A stretch of 64,000 bases of DNA from Dendrobium chrysotoxum (taxonomy: Eukaryota; Streptophyta; Magnoliopsida; Asparagales; Orchidaceae). This document shows, piece by piece, positions 55,901 through 64,000 of this stretch (positions are counted from its first letter, which is position 1; every line of letters starts with the position of its first letter). The notes under the pieces were generated by a model, which was not told the DNA's origin, did no database searches, and was given only the letters and a program-made list of their open reading frames with translations. Both the position numbers and the translations under genes were made by a program. The stretch lies in the NCBI GenBank assembly GCA_019925795.1, contig CM034312.1:80045528-80109527 (forward strand). Direction: 5' to 3'.

Positions 55901-57700
55901 TCAAACATCAGATTTAGGAACCCAAATAAGTTTGGGTTCCTTCTCATGAAAAGAAGAATGCAATGCATGTGTGTTGTGCTGTGAAATAGGCAATTTGGGC
56001 CTCCACACCCAATGTGTGCTACGGTGAATAGTGCAGGTGTGAGAAATATGTCCTAGCATGCCACATGAAAAACATCTAACACCAAGAAAAGGGTTAACTA
56101 ATCTACGTGGGTGATAGTGCCTCTTCCTAGGTTTGTATGAAACATGCTTTGATGATTTTGAAACAGATTCTACAAAAGGTGGAGGTGCATAAAACTGTGC
56201 AAATGTAGGAGGTGTTTGATTTTTCTCAAAAGCACTGATTTTAACTTTCAGAAATTCGTTCTTCTTTTTAAGACTTGCAATTTCAAATTTCAAAGCACCA
56301 GTGCTACTCTTCACTTCACATGCCAGATTGTCTAATTCTTTGAAAGCTTTTTCTAAATCCATATGGGAGGTTTTCAATGAATCATGCTCAGTAACTAAAT
56401 CAGAATATTTTTTGTTCAATTCATCAAACTCATCAAGTAAAGACATGTGATTGCAATCAACAGTAGAATGATCTTTAATTAAAATTTCATGCTCTTTTTG
56501 TAAATTCAGAAATTCTAATTTCAGGCTAGTATGAGTTTTCTTAAGCTTCATATATGATGCATGAATTCTTTCAAATATTTTAAGTAATTGATCGTAAGCA
56601 AGCTCACATACCTCTTCCTGGTCAGACTGACCAGGATGATCATCAGTCATCAGACACAAATTTGTTTCCTCCTCTTCAGCTTCAGTCTTAAAGAAATCGG
56701 ATGTAGAATCTGCCTAGAATGCCTTCTGAATCCGCTTCTTATCCTTTCTGAACTTGTGTTTCTCCTTGCTTGGGTGAGCCTTAAGTGTAGGATAATCAGC
56801 CTTAATGTGTCCAGGCTTCCTGCATTCAAAACAGACAATATCAGATGAACCCTTAAAATTTTTGTTGGACTTACCCTTGTTCCACTTATGAAAGTTCTTG
56901 TGTTTCTTTCTTAGAAAGCTTTTGAATTGCCTAGTGATCAATGCAACATCATCGCTATCAGACCCGAAAGAACTAGTATCACTCTCGTTGGCCTTTAATG
57001 CTACTATTTTCTCCTTCTTCTTCTCACCTACATCAAGCTGTCTTTGGTTCACCCCTTGCTCGTAAGAAATGAGTGATCCAAATAAGCTATCAATAGAGTA
57101 ATTATTCAAATCTTTAGATTCAGTGATTGCAGTTATCTTAGCATCATACGAAGAAGGTAAACATCTAAGAATTTTGTTCACTCTTTCATAGTTTGTAAGT
57201 TCTCTACCTAAGGCATGCAAAGAAGTGATAATTTGAGTGAACCTTGTATACATTTCAGAAATGGATTCAGTATGTTTCATGCGAAAAAGTTCATAGTTTT
57301 TAAGTAATATGTTTAACCTAGATTGTTTGACTTTAATTGTACCCTCATAAGTGATGCACAATCTATCCCAAATCTCTTTGCCAGTTGTACAAGTAGAAGC
57401 ACGCATGTAATCCTTAGATTTTAAAGCACAGAAAAAATAGTTCAAGTATTTGGCATTCAATTGTACTAAGTCACGATCATCAAAAGTCCAATCAGTAAAG
57501 GGCAGTTCAGTTTTAATATTGTTAATCATTCTAATAGGCGGCTCGTAGCCATCCTTAACAAGCATCCACATACGATAATCAATTGATTGAAGAAAAATGG
57601 ACATGCGAGTTTTCTAAAAATCAAAAGGTATGTTATCAAACAATGGTGGTCTTGTAATTGAATAACCTTCAGCAGTATTATGATTACCAAAGTTAGCCAT
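55901..57700 (-). pseudogene. gag: copia gag (Sirevirus-like, two zinc knuckles)
   Basis: ATG at 57700 (MANFGN) opens a frame broken by TAG at 57616-57614 and TAG at 56716-56714. Both hit the tryptophan codons also lost in gag-only unit 2. Core motifs: IWDRLCITYEGT, SRLNILLKNYELF, EMYTRFTQIITSL, ILRCLPSSYDAKI, SLISYEQG. The first knuckle has lost its final cysteine (CFECRKPGHIKADY). After it a long coiled-coil region (LEFLNLQKEHEIL, LDEFDELNKKY, LKFEIASLKKK) ends in a second knuckle CFSCGMLGHISHTC, a layout known in Sireviruses. The gag-only family lacks this second half. Confidence 0.85.
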
Positions 57701-57758
57701 GGATCAAATTCAAAAGTTTTTCAAAACTAGATTTTATGAACCTGGCTCTGATACCACT

Positions 57759-59462
57759 TGAAAGTTTGATAGGGATGTTAAGCCCTGATGAACTAGTCCC
57801 GAGGCTAACCAAGAGGGGGGGTGAATTGGTTATTTGAAAATTCGAGAGCGACAGTAAAAATCTTTTCGATGATTTACAGTGGAAATAAGTAAAACACATA
57901 AGCAAAAAGATCAAACACAGATTTCACCCAAGCAGATAATCATAGAAAATTAAAGTGCAGAAAGTCCTCAGAAAGAACACACCAAATTTTTATAGTGGTT
58001 CGGTCAACTTAACCTATGTCCACTCCCCGGAGCCTCTCCTCCGGGTATTGCACTAAACCAAAGTGACTCTCCTTCTGCTCCCACAGCAAGGCGGAGAAGC
58101 CTGTACAAAAACTCCTTTCCACCGACATGGTGAGGCAGAGAACCCAACCTCCTTTCGCTTCCTCCTGAAGCAGGCAGAGAACCTCAGACTCTTTTCGCTT
58201 CCTCCTGAAGCAGGCAAAGAACCTGAACTTCTTTCGCTTCCTCCTGAAGCGGGCAGAGAACCCGGATCTTCTTGCGAACGATCCTCTCACAAAGAACACC
58301 AACAGGACGAGAGACGACGAACGGAGAAGTCGACTCTGATCCTTGCTTGGAGCAACCTTTGTGAATCCCACAAACTTCCCCTCATAAGATCCTCTCTCTC
58401 TCTCCCAAACTCTCTCTCTCTCTCTAGGGTTTCTCTATAAAGGAAAGTGTCAAAAGATTTTTCTTATTGAAAGAAAAAGATTTTTCTTATTGAAAGAAAA
58501 AGATCTTTTATAGGAGGGCTCAAAATTTGCCCTAAATATCAACTGGTCGGCCTAGATCGTCCTATACGATCAGTTCAAAATTAACTATTTCAGCCTTGAC
58601 AATCTGGCTCTTCTGGACGATTAGTAGAAAAAATTATTCAGATCGTCCCGTACGATTCTGCGAACATCCGGGACGATTAGTGTAAATTCAGGAATATCGT
58701 CCAGAAGACCGCTCTGGTCATCTAGAGAAACTTATGCTGGACGACCCAAAAATGACTTGATCGTCCAGGATGATACGAATATCGTCCTATACGATTAGTT
58801 CAAAAAGTGCCAAAATCATCCTGATTACCGCTCTAGACGTACAGCTGAAACACACTAGAAGATCATGATCGTCCAGGACGATCCTGTGATCGTCTAGGAT
58901 GATATGATCGTATCAATCAACTATTAATTGCTTTCCTTAATTACCAGACTAATTTAGGCATGATTGTACTGGATCATCCAGGACGATAGACGTATCGTCC
59001 GAGATGATCAGACCAAATATCTTAAAATAAAAACTTGCCTAACTTAATCTGACGGCTGAGAATTTTTGATTTGAGCCTATCGTCCCGTACGATGTATGGA
59101 TCATCCAGGACGATCGGCTTAATCAGACAGACTTAACTTGGTTGCCCTAATTAGGGTTTCTAATTTTACTTGATCGTCCAAGACGATGTGAATATCGTCC
59201 AGGACGATCTGAACAAAACTTAAACAGAAACTCTAATTCACTCAAACTCTCCCCCTGAGTGTGTGTGTGCAAGGTTACTTAGCTAGGGGATCAGTTACAT
59301 TATAATTGACTCAAGAAAAGGAAAAACAGTACATTTTAGACACACTTGGACCCGATCTTGAGTTGGCTTGAGTTGCTTTTGATCTTTTATACCTGAAATG
59401 GATTAGCCAAGCAAAAATAGAATACAAACATGTTTGTCATCATCAAAACCAGATTTGTAATA
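57759..59462 (-). repeat. 5' LTR of Sirevirus-like copia
   Basis: TGAAAGTTTGATAGGG to TTTGTAATA. Several percent different from its mate, with different numbers of palindrome units and a duplicated AAAGATTTTTCTTATTG segment near 58450-58500. Confidence 0.88.
58556..59208 (-). promoter_or_regulatory. U3 palindrome array, 5' LTR
   Basis: Same motif. The TATA-proximal edge has one unit (ATCGTCCTATACGAT) where the 3' LTR has two, so units are gained or lost. Confidence 0.82.
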
Positions 59463-59467
59463 ACTAT

Positions 59468-60540
59468 ATCTCACATAAGCACCGAGTTGAAGGGGCCAGG
59501 ATGAAGCCCTCCGAGAAAAACTCCTCTAAGTAATTTGGGATACACTCCTGGAATTTGTCGAGCCTCAATAGAAAATTATTAAAAATACTCCTTAAGTGAT
59601 TCTCCCTCATTTTGGTGAATCCTAGAGAGGTAAGAAAAATCCTTAGTAATTCTTTGATTAGCGATAAAGTATTTGATAAACACTTTGGCCAATTTGACAA
59701 AGGTGGGGATTGTTCCAACTGAAAGTGAATAGAACCACGTTCGAGCTTGTCCCTTGAGAGTGGTCGGGAAAACCTGGCAGAGGAGCGCATCAAAGGCTCG
59801 TTGGATATGCGTAGTGGTTCTATAGTGATCGATATGCTCAAATGGGTTGGATGTCCAATCATAGGAATTGATGCTTAGTAGTTTGAATCCTACCAGAATG
59901 GGTGTTGAAGGATGGCTTCAGTCAGTGGTGATGACTCCTGGAAGTCCCACTGACAAAGAGATTATCTTACACCTCCCACGGGGAACTCTTCTAGGACTAA
60001 TCTTCATAGTTCATGTCGTAGGGCATTGCGAGGGAGCTCAATAATGTGGAATCAAGCTAAGTCCTTGGGGACGTCTGGAGGAATGCAAGGTTACCTACCT
60101 GCGTCGGAAGGATGGGTAAAGCTTACTGTGTCAGCAAGTTCATTGTCTTGACGTGATAGAGGATGCATCCTTGGCAGAGAAAGAGGAATCTCTACATGAA
60201 GATGCTCAGTTCAAACATCTTCAGCCAGTGGTGGATCTCGAGAGAGAAGAATCTCTTTTGTGGTGCTAACATCAGTTGTTGAGTCTCTCACAGGAATTAA
60301 AGGATCTCATTCTGAGATTCCTCTATCTTCTAGATGCGATCTTCCAAGGATGGTCCTGAAGTCCCTTCCCTAGTAGGGTTTCGCCCAACGGGGTGAAAAA
60401 AGGCATATGCCTGGTATCCCTGGTTCATAGAGTGATTCTTTGATTGGTTGGTGTTGGAGCGGGAGGCTCCCAAGATGTGATTTCTTCGCATGTTAGCCAT
60501 TGAAGAAGTGCTTAGGATTGTGGGATTATTTTATTACAGA
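59468..60540 (-). pseudogene. gypsy-B gag, N-terminal part
   Basis: The reverse strand from the primer-binding site has an ATG (about 60499) opening MANMRRNHILGASRS, with stops later. In another frame, gag-core features are readable in 59464-59862 (RAFDALLCQVFP, KGQARTWFYSLS-like, LAKVFIKYF). Heavily damaged. It continues at 47828 beyond the copia insertion. Confidence 0.6.
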
Positions 60541-60550
60541 TGGCGCCAAA
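60541..60550 (-). other. primer-binding site of gypsy-B
   Basis: Minus strand TTTGGCGCCA one base after the LTR end CCTGCAACA. This TGGCGCC type differs from the Met type used by the other LTR elements here. Confidence 0.75.
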
Positions 60551-60551
60551 C

Positions 60552-61612
60552 TGTTGCAGGCTTGGATATTCATGGCGGTAGAGTGAGTAAACTTTTCGTC
60601 TGAGCAATGCACAGATACCTAGCATACAAATAGAAAGAGAGAAGTAAAATATCCAATCTTTTTTACGTGGAAAGCCCAAAGAGGGAAAAATTATGGGGCC
60701 TCGCCCAGGTGAATAGATTCCACTAAATTTGAGTCAATTACAAATATTGACCCGTCCCTTGACTTAGGGGAAGTCAAATTACAATAGTTTGGAGAGTTAG
60801 GCAAATGTCTGGTGACGGTCGAGCGGAAGTCCGACAGCATCCAGGTAGAAGTTCAGTTGACGGGGAATGATCCGATAAAGGTTGGGCAGAAGTTCGACGA
60901 CGCTCAGCTGTTAGGTGGAAGTCCGGAGGTGGTCGGCAGTGATCCAATGAAGGTCAGGTTGAAGTCCGAAGGTGGTTGGCGACCGAGTGGAAGTCAGGCA
61001 ACGGTCGGCGACCGGGTGGTGGTCCGACGGTGGTCAGGCTGAAGTCCGGCGGTGGTCACCGGCCAAGCGGTCGTGCTGGAGCTCTTGAAGCTTCAGAGCT
61101 CTCTCTAATATCTAGCCAAAGGTCCCCTCATATAGAGAATGGGGGTCTATTTATAGATTTTGATGAGTGGAACACCTCATAAATATAGAGAAGATCCAGG
61201 GTAGGTTCGGAGTGCTCCATCGGATGGCCTGTATTGATTCCCCCTATCATAGAGCATTTATCAAACCTTTGAATGTCTTAATGATATCATAATTTTACGA
61301 TCTTGGGCTCATTGGATTCATCTCGTCGAGCTGCTCGATTCAACTATAAGCATGTCACATTTAGAAATCGTTTGGTAATCCAAATCGTAGTCTGAACCTT
61401 TTGAAAGTGCTTTGAGTCTTTGATTTGGACCAATTTGAGCTTGGATTGAGTCAAATTTGGTGTCGTTGGGTTCGTATTTTTAAGACGATCAAATTGACTA
61501 TAAGTTTACTAAAATTGGAGTTCGGATGATCCCAATTTTAATTTCGGAAGTTTCTAACTTGATTTTGCCTCAAGATTTGTTAACGATCAGAATAATTTTT
61601 TGTGATGTATCG
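60552..61612 (-). repeat. 5' LTR of gypsy-B
   Basis: TGTTGCAGGCTTGGATATTC (plus strand) to GTGATGTATCG, 1061 bp. The zone 60800-61080 is the irregular version of the 30-bp repeat seen regularly in the solo LTR (GGTGGTCGG, GAAGTCCGG words). TATA equivalent at 61148-61158. Followed by gacaa at 61613-61617. Confidence 0.82.
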
Positions 61613-63178
61613 GACAACTTTTCAATCATGTGAAAATTTGTGTTATTTTTATTAAGATGTTAGCACCAGTTAAAGAAGAAGAAGAAGTTTTATTTTAATG
61701 CTTTGTGAGAAGGTTGACGTTGGAGAAAACATCGAAAGGGCTTACTAAAGACATAATACACATTAAGGGGAATTTCGTAAATGTTGAGATAAAGATTAAA
61801 AAGAAAGCCTATCCCATCACACAATAAGTATGCATTCCTTATTATTGTAGTACCAGGCTTACGAAGTTATAACAAACTTGGAGAAAACTTTTGTTAAAAT
61901 ACTTAAATGAAAAGTCTTCATGTTTTTTAGCTAATGAAGTAATGAAGTATTGGCAAGAAAAAAGTTTTTGGCCCCAATTTTTTGATAAAGATATAAGTTA
62001 TATGCATATTATTATATTTTAAATATAAATTTTGATAAGTGAGTATTTAAGTTAATTTCTTATTTTCTTTAAATTGTATTATTTTTCGTAGGTAATTATC
62101 AATCCTACATCGGTGCATAGAGTTATTTAGAGAAACTTTCTAAGTCCATTCTATATAATCTTCATTAGTCTCCCCCAATTATATGATTGTAGAAGAGAAA
62201 GAGACCACCAAACTTTCCTATACTATGTGTCATAGGCTCTTTCAGAAAAAAGTAGGAGAGGAGGTGTCATCATGCTTATATATCATCTATCATCGGTCTT
62301 ATTTGTCATCTATGATCAATTTTCACTCATCAGTCATGTATTACTCATCATTCTTCTCAATCATATCAGTATCAATCTCATCTATCTCATATATCACATT
62401 AATTCATTCATTTTGCTAGTTCTTATACGTATTTCATAGCATGTAGATCATAATAATAGGCATCATGTACACATCATATATAATTATCAAAACATGTAGA
62501 TCTATCTAGTGTGTTAATCAATATGCATGTAGTATGCCAAAATGTATGTAATGTCAAATGAACACTAACCATTTGCATGTCGTGTATTTTATATACAAAT
62601 TTAGTATATTAGCACATGATTGTTTTACACGTAATATTTTCCTACTCATTTTATTAAAATATCATATAAGCCAAATCACCAAGTGAAAATTCAATAGAAG
62701 CCAGTCAAAATACTCATAATGACGTTATCTACTATATATTAAAAGTTATATGATGAAAATTCACTAAAATGAGAAATACTGCATTTTTATCAATTTTAGA
62801 AGAGAGAATATACTAAACTTAAAAATATTGAAAATAGATGAAGAGTAGATGCCACTATGATCAAAATAATCTTTGTAACAGAAGCGACGGATAAAATAGT
62901 CTAGAAAGACATTCTCCCTTCTCTCTCTCCTCTCCTATCTCCCCTCTCCTCTTCTCTTTTTTTTTTTATTCTCCATCAAGGCAGCGACATAAAGGGGAAG
63001 GCTTAGGTGGTGAGGGATATTTATATTATTAATAATAATAATAAGGAAGTTTTAAAATCACATAATACACATGTGTGATGAATAACAAATGACTCATAAT
63101 TTATTTATAGTTATAAAACTAAATAAGTTGTATATGATTTAATTTTTAAAGAATGAATCTATATGAAATTTGTAATAA
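61613..63178. other. host intergenic DNA, no gene seen
   Basis: Starts with the gypsy-B target duplication, so it originally adjoined 12075. AT-rich, with a (GAA)n stretch near 61676-61692 and CATCAT-rich sequence near 62270-62400. A pyrimidine-rich run lies at about 62905-62970. No coding family is recognised. Confidence 0.45.
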
Positions 63179-63760
63179 AACCTATAGAAAAATCACTGAT
63201 TTACGGCTGGCTTTGTGATAGAATAATTTTTTGACAAAAGTGTGATGGATTTGCAGCAGATATTTCCATCGCAGATTTTATGACTGAATTGCAGCGAAAA
63301 ATCAATCACAAATTTGAGACAAATTTTTCGCCGCAATTCCATCACAAATCTGCCTCAAATATGTCACAAATAAGTTTGTCTAAACTGGCCCTAATCATTT
63401 ATTTCATTCGCTCATTCGTTCTCTATTCGCTTCGTGCCCGTGTCCTCTCCTTATTCGATGATGTTTCTTCAATTTCAATTCCCTCGCCTCGCCTCGCTAT
63501 GCTCTCCTTCTTCGACAACGTTGCTCTCCTCTTCAACGACGTGCTCTCACGGTCGCCTCCTTCGACGAAGTTCCTTGCTCTCGCTTCCTACGACGGTTCC
63601 AGTCGCTTCCTTCAACATTCATTCGACGAACGTTTCTTCGACTTCGGGTTGTCGTCTCCTTCCTTGACGTTCTTCCTTTACCAACCGATCCCTCCCATAA
63701 ACAAAGGCAATCTTCCTTCATTAGTCTATTATTCATATTTTTTGATTAATTAAGAGATGT
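63179..63760 (+). mobile_element. possible second CACTA-type terminus
   Basis: CCTATAGAAAAATCAC resembles a worn CACTA terminus. It is followed by subterminal words around ATCACAAAT, TTGCAGC and CCGCAATTCCATCACAAAT in both orientations (63240-63375). From 63410 a CGACGACG/TCGACGA-rich segment with open frames in several phases follows, like the GC-rich leader at 36580-36740 in the first CACTA. The other end lies outside the window. Confidence 0.45.
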
Positions 63761-63774
63761 ATGGAAATTGTTCA

Positions 63775-63866
63775 TAGTTTAGAGTTTTTTTGTGTGATGA
63801 AACCTACATTGCTTTATGTGTAGAATGTTGGCTATTAAAGAAGAAGCATAAAATGAAGTTAAGGGG
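63775..63866 (+). pseudogene. short LINE reverse-transcriptase fragment
   Basis: ATGAAACCTACATTGCTTTATG through GAATGTTGGCTATTAAAG and AGAAGCATAAAATGAAGTT matches the VRPAMLYGAECWPLKEKHN region of the LINE at 1275-4439, the same piece that recurs at 37640-37740 and 37850-37960. Confidence 0.7.
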
Positions 63867-64000
63867 TTGTTTGGCAATGGGATTTATGCTCGATTTGAGC
63901 AGGATTTGCACTAAATCCTGCCAAATAGGATTTATGGTGCTGTTGAAAGTTAAGGTCAAAATAAATCCTCTGTTTCTTCATTTTTGCGGTAAATCCCGAA
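63864..64000 (+). mobile_element. partial MITE-like element cut by window end
   Basis: Starts at about GGGGTTGTTTGGCAATGGGATT with an internal foldback (AGCAGGATTTGCACTAAATCCTGC). The GGGG.TGTTTGG start is common in hAT-type MITEs. The far end is outside the window. Confidence 0.4.

Larger units (their letters stand above)
47834..59462 (-). mobile_element. Sirevirus-like Ty1/copia element with accessory ORF
   Basis: 11.6 kb with LTRs 47834-49536 and 57759-59462, target duplication actat (47829-47833, 59463-59467), a primer-binding site (57744-57756) and a polypurine tract (minus strand AAAAAGGAGGAGATTAT beside 49537). Order in element orientation: gag, protease/integrase, reverse transcriptase, RNase H, a 1.3-kb spacer with a palindrome array, the accessory ORF, LTR. 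Pol has many stops and at least one frame change, so it is no longer autonomous. It sits inside gypsy-B gag. Confidence 0.92.
12081..61612 (-). mobile_element. gypsy-B: outermost Ty3/gypsy-type element hosting all nested insertions
   Basis: The left end TGTTACGGGCTAGGATATTC and the right end (LTR start, reverse strand) are flanked by gacaa at 12076-12080 and 61613-61617. The 5' LTR is 60552-61612 with an adjacent TTTGGCGCCA primer-binding site. The 3' LTR is 12081-12236 plus 43006-43948, split by a later insertion. Gag is in two pieces (59468-60540 and 46981-47828), split by a copia element. No protease, reverse transcriptase or integrase is found in the remaining internal DNA (43949-46980), so it looks like a gag-only derivative. 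Its own sequence is about 6 kb of the 49.5 kb spanned. Confidence 0.78.

Noticed and set aside
63280..63753. 157-codon frame at the right end as a gene
   Set aside because: It begins in subterminal repeats and then reads a low-complexity Ser/Phe-rich segment that is open in several frames.

Overview
This is nuclear DNA from a flowering plant. The evidence is a multi-exon ROP guanine-nucleotide exchange factor (PRONE-domain) gene with plant-type introns, Ty1/copia and Ty3/gypsy elements with plant primer-binding sites (TGGTATCAGAGC type), an RTE-clade LINE, a CACTA (En/Spm) element and a Tourist-like MITE. The species cannot be resolved from sequence alone. Only one host gene is clear: ROPGEF, minus strand, 5158-8324. 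An almost intact RTE LINE (1275-4439, 19-bp target duplication, one internal stop) lies beside it.

Most of the rest is one nested transposon complex whose order can be read from target-site duplications (TSDs). The outermost element is a gag-only Ty3/gypsy-type element called here gypsy-B (12081-61612, minus strand, TSD gacaa on both sides). Its 5' LTR is 60552-61612. Its 3' LTR is split into 12081-12236 and 43006-43948 by a Tekay-like gag-only element on the plus strand (12237-43005). That element is itself interrupted at about 14462-40780 by unclassified LTR-type DNA, which carries three younger insertions. These are an intact Tekay/Del-type chromovirus (14996-22731, TSD cttgg, LTRs differing by three substitutions and one 2-bp gap), a tandem gag-only copia array with the order LTR-gag-LTR-gag-LTR (27399-35473, one TSD tttta), and a deleted CACTA element (36261-40285, TSD atg). 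A Sirevirus-like copia with an accessory ORF sits inside the gypsy-B gag (47834-59462, TSD actat). A solo gypsy-B LTR with a 30-bp minisatellite lies at 9911-11257.

The most unusual feature is splicing architecture in the intact chromovirus. Its gag appears to start inside the 5' LTR, in a 53-nt coding exon at 21478-21426. That exon would be spliced over the LTR end and the primer-binding site to the main gag ORF, in perfect phase. A second 91-nt intron (20009-19919) contains the gag stop; removing it fuses gag to protease-pol in frame. A third, untranslated leader intron lies within the LTR. The diverged Tekay-like element around it preserves the LTR-located exon. In such a system unspliced RNA would be genomic and spliced RNA would serve only for translation.

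A second system is in the copia elements. Their U3 regions carry dense arrays of a 15-bp odd palindrome just upstream of the TATA box. The gag-only family uses ATCGTAC-A-GTACGAT and the pol-bearing family ATCGTCC-A-GGACGAT, so both arms changed together. In the pol-bearing element a further array with its own TATA box lies directly upstream of the accessory ORF, which suggests an independently regulated internal promoter.
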